NCBI RefSeq assembly: GCF_014837235.1
Contig: NZ_JACYFT010000001.1
Span: 1,439,688-1,503,687, forward strand
Length of the DNA stretch: 64,000 nt
Origin: Limnohabitans radicicola
GTDB lineage: Bacteria; Pseudomonadota; Gammaproteobacteria; Burkholderiales; Burkholderiaceae_C
Reading direction: 5' to 3'
Shown: positions 36,685 through 45,662 of the stretch, piece by piece
Layout of the letters: each line of letters starts with the position of its first letter
Position numbering within the stretch: position 1 is the first letter of the stretch
Position numbers and translations under genes: made by a program
Notes under the pieces: generated by a model
What the model saw: only the letters and a program-made list of their open reading frames with translations
The model's database searches: none
What the model was told of the DNA's origin: nothing

Positions 36685-37282
36685 CCAAGGCCAGGTAAGC
36701 CTGCCGGGTTTCGGGGCTCACGCCGTTCAGTGCCTGCGCGTAGTGGGTCTGGTGCTGGGCCAGCATGCGGGCCGAGGCGATGGCCCGGCTGCGGCAAAAC
36801 CAGTGGCAGCTGTGCTGCATCAAAAACATCTCGGCCATCAGGGTGAAGGCCTTGTCCCGGGGCGCGAGGCCGGCCTCGTTGCGCACGGCGCGCTCAATGC
36901 CTTCGGCGTGGATCTGCAAGGCGCGGCGTGTGTCAAAGGTGGACTGGGGCAGCAGTTTGTCGATGCCGGGCAGGGCCAGTTTGAGCGTGCGGGCCTGCGG
37001 CGCGGGCACTTGACCGAAGGATTGGGCCAGTGCCTTGAATTCTTCGCTCAGCTGCTGCTCCACCGGCTCCTGGATTTGCCAGATTTGCGATTGGCGCTGC
37101 AGGTCGGTCTCGCCCAGGGCGCGCATATAGGCTTCGGTGAGCTGCTGCATGCGCTTTTCGATCTGAAAAGGTTGCAGGTGCTCGGCCAGCAGGGTCGTGC
37201 GCTGGCGGCGGCTTTGGGTGTTGCCCCAGTGCAGGGCCGCAGCCAGCAGCATGAGCAGACTCAGGATTTCAATCAGTTCCAA
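36662..37282 (-). CDS. Membrane-anchored protein of unknown function
   Basis: A 206-residue protein with one N-terminal hydrophobic segment (MELIEILSLLMLLAAALHWG) followed by a long, probably alpha-helical domain rich in Gln, Glu, Leu and Arg (about 25-110). I do not recognise a domain. Its 3' end overlaps the exonuclease gene tail to tail by 23 bases. It is divergent from the phasin gene. Codon use resembles the neighbours, so it looks native. Confidence 0.65.
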   Translation of the reverse strand: MELIEILSLLMLLAAALHWGNTQSRRQRTTLLAEHLQPFQIEKRMQQLTEAYMRALGETDLQRQSQIWQIQEPVEQQLSEEFKALAQSFGQVPAPQARTLKLALPGIDKLLPQSTFDTRRALQIHAEGIERAVRNEAGLAPRDKAFTLMAEMFLMQHSCHWFCRSRAIASARMLAQHQTHYAQALNGVSPETRQAYLALVNGPALG

Positions 37283-37418
37283 AACACACCTGTGGGGTCA
37301 AAAAGGCCCTGTGGGGGCAATGCCCAAGTGTAGTCAGTGCGCCCGCCCACCATCGTTTTGGAGAGCAGACTCTAAAGTGCGGGTTTTCCCTTGCCTTGAG
37401 CAAAGGGCTGGTGTCCAA

Positions 37419-37434
37419 TTGCTGCATTGCAACA
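37419..37434 (+). promoter_or_regulatory. Probable PhaR operator upstream of the phasin gene
   Basis: TTGCTGCATTGCAACA lies 28 bases before the phasin ATG. TGC/GCA palindromes of this type (TTGCTGCAxTGCAA) are the recognised binding sites of the PHB-responsive repressor PhaR upstream of phasin genes in several proteobacteria. The match is from memory of the consensus; no phaR gene lies in this window. Confidence 0.55.
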
Positions 37435-37461
37435 AATTTTCCAACCCTTCAAGGAAATACC

Positions 37462-38022
37462 ATGACCAACTTCAACGCTGACCAATTCGTCTCCGCTCAA
37501 AAAGCCAACCTGGAAGCCGCTGCCGGCCTGTCGCAAACCGCTTTCGCCGGTTTCGAGCGCCTGGTCGAGCTGAACATGGCCGCTGGCAAAGCCGCCGTGG
37601 GCGAGTCTTTCTCCAACGTGCAAGGCCTGCTGTCTGCCAAGACCCCCCAGGACCTGCTGGCCGCTCAAGCCGCCCTGGTGCAGCCCGCCTTCGAAAAGTC
37701 GGTGTCTTATGGCCGTCACCTGTATGACATCGCTTCCAGCACAGGCGCCGAGTTCACCAAGGCCGTGGAAGAAAAAGTGGCCGAAAGCCAAGCCGCTGTG
37801 AAGAACCTGGTCGAAACCAACCTGAAGAACGCGCCTGCTGGCTCTGACGCCGCAGTGGCCGCCATCAAGACCGCTTTCGAAGCCAGCCAGACCGCTGCTG
37901 AAACCCTGAAAAAAGTGGCCAAGCAAGCCGCTGACACCGCTGAAGCCAACTTCAAGGCCGCTTCTGCCCAAGCCGAAACCGCTGTGAAGTCCACCATCGC
38001 CAAGGCCAAAGCCAAGGCCTGA
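37462..38022 (+). CDS. phaP: Phasin family protein
   Basis: A 186-residue polyhydroxyalkanoate granule-coating protein. The Phasin_2-type N terminus is seen (NADQFVSAQKANLEAAAGLS, then TAFAGFERLVELNM), followed by Ala-rich amphipathic helices to an Ala/Lys tail (TIAKAKAKA). AAGGA sits 7 bases before the ATG; the upstream in-frame start is unlike the family. It implies that the organism makes PHB-type storage polymer. It is monocistronic, closed by the terminator at 38068. The following enoyl-CoA hydratase gene may be linked only by position. Confidence 0.93.
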   Translation: MTNFNADQFVSAQKANLEAAAGLSQTAFAGFERLVELNMAAGKAAVGESFSNVQGLLSAKTPQDLLAAQAALVQPAFEKSVSYGRHLYDIASSTGAEFTKAVEEKVAESQAAVKNLVETNLKNAPAGSDAAVAAIKTAFEASQTAAETLKKVAKQAADTAEANFKAASAQAETAVKSTIAKAKAKA

Positions 38023-38067
38023 GCCCCACAAGGCTGATCACCGACAATCTTCGGTGAAGCCCGCTGC

Positions 38068-38099
38068 AAAAGGCGTCTTCGGACGCCTTTTTCTTTTTT
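38068..38099 (+). terminator. Rho-independent terminator after phasin gene
   Basis: AAAAGGCGTC (38068-38077) pairs with GACGCCTTTT (38082-38091) around a TTCG tetraloop, followed by a T-rich run. This is a strong canonical terminator. Confidence 0.93.
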
Positions 38100-38120
38100 G
38101 TGATCCACACACTCGCCACC

Positions 38121-38909
38121 ATGTCCAACCCCTTTGCCCAGCCCAGTGCGCCCGTCTTGCAGATCGCGGCAGGCGTGGCCACCATCACCCTGAATCGCCC
38201 GGGCCAGCGCAACAAGCTGGAAAACGGCGACCTCAAGGCGCTGTTGGCGCACTTTGCGCAGATCGAGTCCGACGCCAGCGTGCGCGTGCTGGTGCTCACG
38301 GCCAACACCACCGGGCAGCCCAAGCCCGTGTTTTGCGCAGGCTACGACATTGGCGGCTTTGACCAGCCCGGGCACGGCTCGACCTTTTTTGAGCAGATCC
38401 CCGACGCGCTGGCCAGCTTGCGTCCGGTGACGATTTGCGCGCTCAATGGCAGCGTGTACGGCGGTGCTACCGATGTGGTGCTGGCGTGTGACCTGCGCAT
38501 CGGTCTGCAGGGCATCGAGTGGCGCATGCCCGCCACGGCGCTGGGCCTGCATTACTACCCCAGCGGCCTGCAGCGCTATGTGAGCCGCCTGGGCGTGAAC
38601 GGTGCCATGCGCGCGTTTTTGACGGCACGGCCGTTCAGCGCCGAGCAGTTGCAGGCCATGGGCCTGTTCGAGGCGGTGGCGTCCAGCGACAACTGGCAAG
38701 CCACGCAGGACGGGCTGGTACAGGACATCCTGGCGCTGGCCCCGCTGGCGGTGCAGGAGACCAAACGCTCCATCAACGAGATCGCCCGAGGCGACTACAA
38801 CGAAGCCCGTCTGCGCGAGCGCGAGGACATGACCAGCCACAGTGCCGACTTTGCCGAAGGCCGCGCCGCTTTTGCCGAGCGGCGCAAGCCGGTGTTCAGC
38901 GGACGCTGA
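38121..38909 (+). CDS. Enoyl-CoA hydratase/isomerase family protein
   Basis: A 262-residue crotonase-fold protein. The oxyanion-hole segments are KPVFCAGYDIGGF and ALNGSVYGGATDVVLACDLRIG. The catalytic Glu usual in hydratases is not obvious by eye: the equivalent region reads WRMPATALGLHYYPSG, so isomerase, hydrolase or decarboxylase activity is possible. The start at 38121 is preferred to a GTG at 38100 that falls in the phasin terminator. No specific pathway is indicated. Confidence 0.82.
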   Translation: MSNPFAQPSAPVLQIAAGVATITLNRPGQRNKLENGDLKALLAHFAQIESDASVRVLVLTANTTGQPKPVFCAGYDIGGFDQPGHGSTFFEQIPDALASLRPVTICALNGSVYGGATDVVLACDLRIGLQGIEWRMPATALGLHYYPSGLQRYVSRLGVNGAMRAFLTARPFSAEQLQAMGLFEAVASSDNWQATQDGLVQDILALAPLAVQETKRSINEIARGDYNEARLREREDMTSHSADFAEGRAAFAERRKPVFSGR

Positions 38910-39698
38910 TCACCACAAGCGGTTGCCCGCACACCAGACGATGGCCGGGAAACTGGCCATCCATGCCCAGAAAAAGCGGTTCAGCCCAAAGAAGCGGAAC
39001 ACCAGAAAGTGAAAGCCGCCCGCCACCGCGCACAGCACCATGGCCAGGCGCGGGTCCAGCAGAGCCAGAGGCATCAGGCCTTCCCACACGGTGAATGACC
39101 AGCTGACCGCCCGCGCCACCCCGGGGCGGCGAAACACGCTGTTGGTGACCAGTGGGCCGTGGATGCCAGTGTCCAGAAACTGTGGCAACGCCCGTCCTGT
39201 GCGCCACGAGGGGTGCAGCAACTTGACCCAGCCCGATACAAAGTACGAGGTGATGGACTGCAGTGTCACGTACCACAGGCCTGCGCGCCAGCCCAGCTCG
39301 GGCGTGGTGAAAGCGCCCACAGTGTGGGCGATGAGCAGCCCCGTCAGTCCCACCAGGGTCATGAAGTCGCTGCCGCCGTTGAACGCACCGCGCCAGCGCA
39401 GCAGCAATACCAGCGCCATGCCAAACAGCATGAGGGCGCCGCTCAAGCCCAGGCCACCCGACATCAGCCCCAGCGCCAGCGCCAGGCGCAGCGCTATCAA
39501 CACACGGTAGGCGCGGGGTGCAAGCAGACGGTCCAGCAGCGGTCGCACCCAGCGGGGGCGGTCGGGGATCTCGTTGCGCAAAATGGCCCAGTCGTTCACT
39601 TTGTCGAGGCGGATGATGCGCAGGTATTCCAGCGATTGCAGCGCCAGGCTGAACCCGAGCAGCAACTCAAAAGCGCGGATGGCGAGGCTCAGTGCCAT
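38910..39698 (-). CDS. HTTM-like integral membrane protein
   Basis: A 262-residue membrane protein with about 6-7 hydrophobic segments. The pattern GGSDFMTLVGL, then SYFVSGWVKLLHPSWRTGRA is that of HTTM (vitamin K-dependent carboxylase-like membrane) proteins. The catalytic Lys/His of true gamma-carboxylases cannot be confirmed. It overlaps the start of the neighbouring gene (39689-40255) by 10 bases, so the two form an operon. Function unknown; the pair probably works together at the membrane. Confidence 0.7.
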   Translation of the reverse strand: MALSLAIRAFELLLGFSLALQSLEYLRIIRLDKVNDWAILRNEIPDRPRWVRPLLDRLLAPRAYRVLIALRLALALGLMSGGLGLSGALMLFGMALVLLLRWRGAFNGGSDFMTLVGLTGLLIAHTVGAFTTPELGWRAGLWYVTLQSITSYFVSGWVKLLHPSWRTGRALPQFLDTGIHGPLVTNSVFRRPGVARAVSWSFTVWEGLMPLALLDPRLAMVLCAVAGGFHFLVFRFFGLNRFFWAWMASFPAIVWCAGNRLW

Positions 39699-40255
39699 GT
39701 GGGCAGCACCGGAGATTGCAGCACCAGTTCGCTGCTGGCGGGCACGCGCTGGTGCTCCTGCAGCGCGTCCATGCGCAGTTCAAATTGGAAGTGGCTGGGC
39801 ACCCCGGTCAAGATCACGGGCAGCATGAGCGCCTCGCCCCAGCGCCCGCCGCGCACGGCCTCGTGCGCCAGGCGCGTGACGAGCTGGTAAGTGACCCGCT
39901 GGGTGATGTCGCCGTCTTCAGGCAGGTCCTGGATGTCGCTCCACAGGTGGTCCACCAGGTTCTGGTGGTTGAGCGCCAGGTTCACTTCCGGGTTGTGCAG
40001 CACACGGGTGATGCGAAACGGCACGCGGGCGTAGACGCGGTGCCAGTCGGTCCAGTCGCCTGCAGCAGTTTGCGCCCGCACGTACAGGCGTGGTGCGTGG
40101 CCAGCGGCGTGATAGAACTTCCAATTTGGAAAAAACGCCCGGAAAAAAAACAGCCAAGGCCCCTGCACCAGGTGCGTGTGCTTGCGCAACCCGTAGGTCA
40201 GCAGCACAAAGTAGGCCCCGATCAGCAGGGCCGTCAGCAAGGCGGTTTGGCTCAT
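39689..40255 (-). CDS. Hypothetical membrane-anchored partner of the HTTM-like protein
   Basis: A 188-residue protein with an N-terminal membrane segment (ALLTALLIGAYFVLLTYGL) and a soluble remainder that looks like a beta-rich domain (RLYVRAQTAAGDWTDWHRVY). I do not recognise a family by name. It is translationally coupled to the HTTM-like gene, overlapping by 10 bases. Proteins of this kind beside HTTM-like genes are known to me from other betaproteobacteria, but without a known role. Confidence 0.6.
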   Translation of the reverse strand: MSQTALLTALLIGAYFVLLTYGLRKHTHLVQGPWLFFFRAFFPNWKFYHAAGHAPRLYVRAQTAAGDWTDWHRVYARVPFRITRVLHNPEVNLALNHQNLVDHLWSDIQDLPEDGDITQRVTYQLVTRLAHEAVRGGRWGEALMLPVILTGVPSHFQFELRMDALQEHQRVPASSELVLQSPVLPTWH

Positions 40256-40284
40256 GCGCAGAGTCTAGCGCCCTATGCCGGGGA

Positions 40285-41229
40285 TCAGTTGCTGCGCCGT
40301 TGCCCGCTCGACCAGGCGCTGCCCATGGAGGCCGCGATGATGAAGCCCATGGCCAGCATTTGCTGTGGGTTCAGCTGCTCGGCCAGCACCAGCCAGCCAG
40401 CCACAGCGCCCACCGCGGGCTCCAGACTCAGCAGGATGCTGAAGGTGTTTTTGGGCAGGTGGTTCAGGGCGTACATCTCCAGCGCATAGGGCAAGGCGCT
40501 CGACAGCAGCGCCACCGCCAGCCCGCCCACCAGCCAGTCGGCATTGAAGAGCGCCGTGCCCGACTGCAGCAGTGCAATCGGGGCCACCACCAGTGCCCCG
40601 GCCAGCATGCCCATGGGCGTGGCGTCGCGCCCGTAACGGCGGGCGACCCTTTGGCCAAAGACGATGTACATGGCCCAGAACACCCCGGCGATCAGGGCGT
40701 AGGCGATGCCCACGGGGTTGAGTGCTTGCGGAGAGTCCAGTCCTTGCAGCGGCAAGATCAGGCCCAGCCCGGCAGCCGCCAGTGCCACCCACAGCAGGTC
40801 GCGGGCGTGGCGAGAGGTCCACAGCGCCACTGCCAGCGGCCCGGTGAATTCAATGGCAATCGCCAGCCCCAGTGGAATGACCTCGATGGATTTGTAGAAC
40901 AGCAGGTTCATCACGCCCAGCGTGACCCCGTAGATCCCCAGTGGCCAGAGGTCGGCCGCCTCCCAGCGCCTGCGCCAGGGACGGAAAAACAGCATCAGCA
41001 TCACGGTGGCCAGCACGATGCGGTAGGCCGACATGCCTTCGGCTCCCATGGCTGGGAACAAGGTTTTGGCAAAAGAGGAGCCCACGCACAGCGACACCAA
41101 AGAGCCCATCAGGGCGGCCACGGGCCATACAGGAAAGGACAAATCAGGCTTTCTGGGGGTGAAAAACAGCCAAAAGGCACAAAACCTGCGCAGGGCAGGT
41201 GCATTGCCGGGGGGATGATAGCGCCGCAT
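40285..41229 (-). CDS. rhtA: DMT superfamily exporter, RhtA type
   Basis: A protein of up to 314 residues with ten membrane segments in two EamA repeats. It resembles the E. coli threonine/homoserine exporter RhtA: GIYGVTLGVMNLLFYKSIEV, IPLGLAIAIEFTGPLAVAL, LPYALEMYALNHLPKNTF and MLAMGFIIAASMGS match its characteristic stretches. The true start is unclear: 41229 gives about 30 extra hydrophilic residues, and a TTG near 41141 or the internal ATG near 41109 is possible. It is divergent from yajC. Homoserine/threonine or other amino acid efflux is inferred from similarity. Confidence 0.85.
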   Translation of the reverse strand: MRRYHPPGNAPALRRFCAFWLFFTPRKPDLSFPVWPVAALMGSLVSLCVGSSFAKTLFPAMGAEGMSAYRIVLATVMLMLFFRPWRRRWEAADLWPLGIYGVTLGVMNLLFYKSIEVIPLGLAIAIEFTGPLAVALWTSRHARDLLWVALAAAGLGLILPLQGLDSPQALNPVGIAYALIAGVFWAMYIVFGQRVARRYGRDATPMGMLAGALVVAPIALLQSGTALFNADWLVGGLAVALLSSALPYALEMYALNHLPKNTFSILLSLEPAVGAVAGWLVLAEQLNPQQMLAMGFIIAASMGSAWSSGQRRSN

Positions 41230-41309
41230 ACAATCCCCCGTTGGTCTGCAAGCGCCCCTCCAGGGCCTGTTTGCCGGAGATTCTTATTCCGTATTTGTGG
41301 AGTCACAAG

Positions 41310-41645
41310 ATGTTCATTTCGTCCGCCTTTGCCCAAACCGCCCCCGCTGCTGCCGCTGCCGGTGGTGACATGCAGTCCACCTTGATGAGCATGCTGCCTT
41401 TGCTGCTGATGTTTGCCGTGCTGTATTTCGTGATGATCCGCCCCCAGATGAAAAAGCAGAAAGAGCACCGCGCCATGATCGACGCCCTGGCCAAGGGTGA
41501 CGAAGTCGTGACCGCTGGCGGCCTGCTGGGCAAGGTCAGCAAGCTGGGCGACGCCAACATCGGCGTGGAAATCGCTTCGGGCGTTGAAGTCCAGCTGCAG
41601 CGCAGCGCTGTGGTCCAGGTGTTGCCCAAAGGCTCCCTGAAGTAA
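41310..41645 (+). CDS. yajC: Preprotein translocase subunit YajC
   Basis: A 111-residue single-pass membrane protein. The N terminus MFISSAFAQTAPAAAAAGGD is followed by one membrane helix (LMSMLPLLLMFAVLYFVMI) and the conserved RPQMKKQKEHRAMIDALAKGDEVVTAGG. It forms a complex with SecD and SecF, both encoded next. GGAG lies 8 bases upstream of the ATG. A TACAAT hexamer about 80 bases upstream (near 41228) may be its -10. The usual upstream queA-tgt genes are absent here. Confidence 0.95.
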   Translation: MFISSAFAQTAPAAAAAGGDMQSTLMSMLPLLLMFAVLYFVMIRPQMKKQKEHRAMIDALAKGDEVVTAGGLLGKVSKLGDANIGVEIASGVEVQLQRSAVVQVLPKGSLK

Positions 41646-41682
41646 TTCACCGTCTGCGCTTCACCTTTTCACGCGAGCCACT

Positions 41683-43563
41683 ATGAACCGTTACCCGGTC
41701 TGGAAGTACGCGATCATCGTGATCGCCTTGTTGTTGGGGGTGATTTACACCCTGCCCAACTTTTTTGGTGAAGCGCCTGCGGTGCAGGTGTCTTCGGGCA
41801 AGGCCACTGTCAAGGTCGATGCATCGACCTTGCAACGGGTGGAGGACGCCCTGAAGTCGGCCGGGGTGACGGCGCAAGTGGTTTCGCTGGAGGGCGCGTC
41901 CATCCGTGCCCGCTTTGAATCGACCGACACCCAGCTCAAGGCCAAGGACGCGATCCAGAAAGCCCTGATCGCCGACCCGGCCGATCCGCAGTACGTGGTG
42001 GCGCTGAACCTGGTGTCGCGCTCGCCCGTGTGGCTGAGCAACCTGCACGCGGCCCCCATGTACCTCGGTCTGGACTTGCGCGGTGGCGTGCACTTCATGC
42101 TGCAGGTGGACATGAAGGCGGCGCTGACCCAGCGCATGGACGCCCTGGCGGGCGACTTGCGTGCGGTACTGCGTGAAAAAGACATCCGCCACGGCGGCAT
42201 CGTGCGCAACGGCCAGAGCCTGGAAATCCGCCTGCGCGATGCGCAGCAACTGGCGCTGACCAAGAGCGTGCTGGGTAACCAGTTTGCCGAACTGCTGGTG
42301 ACCGATGCGGTCGATGGCGCCGACATCAAGCTCAGCGCCAGCATGAAGCCTGAAGCCGCCCGCAAGGTGCAGGAGCAGGCGCTCAAGCAGAACATCACCA
42401 CCTTGCACAACCGGATCAACGAACTGGGCGTGGCCGAGCCGGTGATCCAGCAGCAGGGCCTGGACCGCATCGTGGTGCAGCTGCCCGGTGTGCAGGACAC
42501 GGCCAAGGCCAAAGACATTCTGGGCCGCACCGCCACGCTCGAAGTGCGCATGGTCGACGAGAGCACCGAAGCCCGTGCCGCCGAGCGCGAAGGTGGCCTG
42601 GTGCCCTTTGGCACCGACCGCTACCTGGAGCGCAACGGCCAGCCCCTGATCGTGAAAAAGCAGGTCATCCTGACCGGCGACAACCTGACCGACGCCCAGC
42701 CCGGCTTTGACAGCCAGACGCAGGAGCCGGTGGTCAACCTGACGCTGGACGCCAAGGGTGCCCGCATCTTCAAGGACGTGACGCGCGAGAGCATTGGCAA
42801 GCGCATGGCCATCGTCCTGTTTGAAAAAGGCAAGGGCGAAGTCGTGACGGCCCCCGTGATCCGCTCCGAAATCGGTGGCGGTCGCGTGCAGATTTCGGGC
42901 CGCATGACCACTGTCGAAGCCAACGACACCGCGCTGCTGCTGCGTGCGGGCTCGCTGGCCGCGCCGATGGAGATCATCGAAGAACGTACCATTGGCCCCA
43001 GCCTGGGCGCCGAGAACATCGCCAAGGGCTTCAACAGCGTGACCTGGGGCTTCCTGGTGATCGTGGCTTTCATGTGCATTTACTACATGATGTTCGGCGC
43101 GTTTTCGGGCATCGCGCTGGGCGTGAACCTGCTGTTCCTGGTGGCCATCTTGTCGATGCTGCAAGCCACATTGACGCTGCCGGGCATGGCCGCGATGGCG
43201 CTTGCTTTGGGCATGGCCATCGACTCGAACGTGCTGATCAACGAGCGTGTGCGTGAAGAACTGCGCAACGGAGCCAGCCCGCAAGCCGCCATCCACGCCG
43301 GATACGACCGCGCCTGGGCCACGATCCTGGACTCCAACATCACCACGCTGATCGCAGGTGTGGCCCTGCTGGCCTTTGGTTCCGGCCCGGTGCGCGGCTT
43401 TGCCGTGGTGCACTGCATCGGCATTCTGACCAGCATGTTCTCGGCCGTGTTCTTCTCGCGTGGTCTGGTGAACCTCTGGTACGGCAGCAAGAAAAAGCTC
43501 AAGGGCGTGTCCATCGGGACCGTGTGGCGCCCCGAAGGCTCTTCGGCCGTCAAAGCCGATTGA
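41683..43563 (+). CDS. secD: Protein translocase subunit SecD
   Basis: A 626-residue membrane protein of the RND superfamily. The first membrane segment is YAIIVIALLLGVIYTLPNFF, followed by the large periplasmic P1 domain with the motif YLGLDLRGGVHFMLQVDM, and the C-terminal membrane bundle (about 440-610) with LGMAIDSNVLINERVREEL. With SecF it drives late steps of Sec export using the proton gradient. It follows yajC by 37 bases and precedes secF. Confidence 0.97.
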   Translation: MNRYPVWKYAIIVIALLLGVIYTLPNFFGEAPAVQVSSGKATVKVDASTLQRVEDALKSAGVTAQVVSLEGASIRARFESTDTQLKAKDAIQKALIADPADPQYVVALNLVSRSPVWLSNLHAAPMYLGLDLRGGVHFMLQVDMKAALTQRMDALAGDLRAVLREKDIRHGGIVRNGQSLEIRLRDAQQLALTKSVLGNQFAELLVTDAVDGADIKLSASMKPEAARKVQEQALKQNITTLHNRINELGVAEPVIQQQGLDRIVVQLPGVQDTAKAKDILGRTATLEVRMVDESTEARAAEREGGLVPFGTDRYLERNGQPLIVKKQVILTGDNLTDAQPGFDSQTQEPVVNLTLDAKGARIFKDVTRESIGKRMAIVLFEKGKGEVVTAPVIRSEIGGGRVQISGRMTTVEANDTALLLRAGSLAAPMEIIEERTIGPSLGAENIAKGFNSVTWGFLVIVAFMCIYYMMFGAFSGIALGVNLLFLVAILSMLQATLTLPGMAAMALALGMAIDSNVLINERVREELRNGASPQAAIHAGYDRAWATILDSNITTLIAGVALLAFGSGPVRGFAVVHCIGILTSMFSAVFFSRGLVNLWYGSKKKLKGVSIGTVWRPEGSSAVKAD

Positions 43564-43577
43564 ACGGGAGATCAGAG

Positions 43578-44531
43578 ATGGAATTCTTCAAAATCAAAAA
43601 AGACATCCCGTTCATGAAGAACGCGTTGGTGTTCAACGCGGTCTCTTTCGTGACGTTTGCGCTGGCGGTGTTCTTCTTGTTCAGTCGCGGCCTGCACCTG
43701 TCGGTCGAGTTCACGGGCGGTACGCTGATGGAAGTCAGCTACACCCAGAGCGCTGACCTGGGTAAGGTGCGCAGCACGGTGGCCACGATGGGTTTCAGCG
43801 AAGTGCAGGTGCAAAACTTCGGCACAGCGCGGGATGTGATGATCCGCCTGCCTGCCCAAAAGGGTGTGAGCTCGGCCCAGCAAAGCGAGAAGGTGATGGC
43901 GGCCCTCAAGGCCGACGCGCCTGACGTGACGCTGCGCCGCACCGAGTTTGTGGGCCCGCAAGTGGGCGACGAGCTGGCGGTGGACGGCCTCAAGGCTTTG
44001 GCCTTTGTGGTGGTGGGCATCGTGCTGTACCTGGCGATCCGCTTCGAGTGGAAGTTCGCCGTGTCGGCCATCATTGCCAACTTGCATGACGTGGTCATCA
44101 TCCTGGGCTTTTTTGCGTTCTTCCAGTGGGAGTTCTCTCTCGCTGTGCTGGCCGCTGTGCTGGCGGTGCTGGGTTACTCCGTCAACGAGTCGGTGGTGAT
44201 TTTTGACCGGATCCGCGAGAACTTCCGCCGCTTCCGCAAGATGAGCACGGTGGAAGTGATCGACAACGCGATCACGTCAACCATCAGCCGCACCATCATC
44301 ACCCACGGCTGCACCCAGATCATGGTGTTGTCGATGCTGCTGTTCGGTGGCGAGACGCTGCACTACTTCGCCATGGCGCTGACCATCGGCATCTGCTTTG
44401 GCATTTACTCATCGGTGTTCGTTGCTGCCGCCATTGCCATGTGGCTGGGCGTGACCCGCGAAGACCTGATCAAGCCCGTCAAGAAAGACGACGGTGACCC
44501 GAGCGACGAGAACCGCGGCGCGGTGGTTTGA
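43578..44531 (+). CDS. secF: Protein translocase subunit SecF
   Basis: A 317-residue membrane partner of SecD. The N-terminal part reads LHLSVEFTGGTLMEVSYTQS; the C-terminal bundle has GYSVNESVVIFDRIRENFR. GGGAGA precedes the ATG at 43578; an upstream in-frame start lies inside secD. It ends 1 base before the tail of the opposing dprA gene, with no terminator between them. Confidence 0.97.
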   Translation: MEFFKIKKDIPFMKNALVFNAVSFVTFALAVFFLFSRGLHLSVEFTGGTLMEVSYTQSADLGKVRSTVATMGFSEVQVQNFGTARDVMIRLPAQKGVSSAQQSEKVMAALKADAPDVTLRRTEFVGPQVGDELAVDGLKALAFVVVGIVLYLAIRFEWKFAVSAIIANLHDVVIILGFFAFFQWEFSLAVLAAVLAVLGYSVNESVVIFDRIRENFRRFRKMSTVEVIDNAITSTISRTIITHGCTQIMVLSMLLFGGETLHYFAMALTIGICFGIYSSVFVAAAIAMWLGVTREDLIKPVKKDDGDPSDENRGAVV

Positions 44532-45662
44532 TCAAGCCTTGACCAGCCGTTGAAACAAACCGCCGGGCAAACGCGCGAGTTGCCCGGCAAGTTCCAGCTC
44601 CAGCAATTGCGCTTGCAGCTGGGCGGTGGCCAGGCCGCATCGGGTCTGCAGCGCGTCGAGTCCGATCGGATCGTGCCCCATTTGGGCTAGCAAACCTGAG
44701 TCTGCTGCGGCCGTCTCCGGCCGATCCTCATGTGACTGGGCAGGTGCATCGGGCCAGCGCAGTTCTTCCAGCACGTCCTGTGCAGACTCCACCAGTTTGG
44801 CGCCTTGTTTGATGAGCGCATGGCATCCCTTGGACTGCGGTGAGTGGATCGAGCCGGGAATGGCGAAGACGTCGCGGCCTTGCTCCAGGGCCTGCTTGGC
44901 GGTGATGAGCGAGCCCGATTGGAGTGCAGCCTCGACCACCAGGGTGGCCTGCGACAAGCCCGAGATGAGGCGGTTGCGTTTGGGGAAGTTGGCGTTGAGC
45001 GGCGGCGTGCCCAGCGGGTATTCGCTCAGGATCAGGCCCTGCGCTGCAATGCTGTGGGCCAGTGCCAGGTGTTGCTTGGGGTAGACCCGGTCCAGGCCTG
45101 TCCCCACCACGGCGATGGTCGCCAGTTGGCCCGGCTCGGCGCCTTGCAAGGCACCCTCATGCGCCGCGCCATCGATGCCCAGTGCCATGCCCGAGACCAC
45201 GGTGAGTCCGCAAGCGGCCATGCTGCGTGCGAATTCACGCGCATTGACGCTGCCCTGCGGCGTCGGGTTGCGGCTGCCGACCATGGCGATGGCGTGGTGG
45301 GCCTGCAGCGGGTGCAGGTGTGCGGTCTGACCCATGGCATAGAGCAACAAGGGCGGATCGGCGGTGTCGAGCAGTGCGGCGGGGTAGTCGTTGTCACCCA
45401 GGGTGACGATGGCGCGTTCGGTGGGCTTGTCTTGCAGCCACTGCCAGGTGGCTTCCAGCAGCGCGGCCCAGCCCTGGGGTTCGCGTTGCAGGGCCTCGCT
45501 CTGCCTGGCCGACACCACTTGCCGCAGATCGTTTGGGCTTTGGTGCCACAGGTTTTCAGGCGGGCCAAAAGCGCTGAGCAGGCGGCGTGCGGCGTCGTTG
45601 CCGATGCCGTCTGTGAGCGTCAGGCGCAACCAATGCCCCAGCTCTTGCTCTGATGCAAGCAT
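44532..45662 (-). CDS. dprA: DNA-processing protein DprA
   Basis: A 376-residue RecA loader for natural transformation. The N-terminal helical region is followed by the Rossmann core with AIAMVGSRNPTPQGSVNARE, VVSGMALGIDGAAHEGAL and IAVVGTGLDRVYPKQH, then SEYPLGTPPLNANFPKRNRL. The C-terminal winged helix (about 315-372) is typical of proteobacterial DprA. The ATG at 45662 follows GGGAGGAG; the upstream in-frame extension crosses the promoter region. Convergent with secF. Confidence 0.95.
   Translation of the reverse strand: MLASEQELGHWLRLTLTDGIGNDAARRLLSAFGPPENLWHQSPNDLRQVVSARQSEALQREPQGWAALLEATWQWLQDKPTERAIVTLGDNDYPAALLDTADPPLLLYAMGQTAHLHPLQAHHAIAMVGSRNPTPQGSVNAREFARSMAACGLTVVSGMALGIDGAAHEGALQGAEPGQLATIAVVGTGLDRVYPKQHLALAHSIAAQGLILSEYPLGTPPLNANFPKRNRLISGLSQATLVVEAALQSGSLITAKQALEQGRDVFAIPGSIHSPQSKGCHALIKQGAKLVESAQDVLEELRWPDAPAQSHEDRPETAAADSGLLAQMGHDPIGLDALQTRCGLATAQLQAQLLELELAGQLARLPGGLFQRLVKA

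Noticed and set aside
37283-37461. The gap before the phasin gene checked for a tRNA or small RNA.
   Set aside because: No cloverleaf or conserved T-loop sequence was found; it holds the phasin promoter region.
41647-43413. A 588-codon open frame antisense to secD.
   Set aside because: His/Gly-rich shadow of secD with no family similarity.
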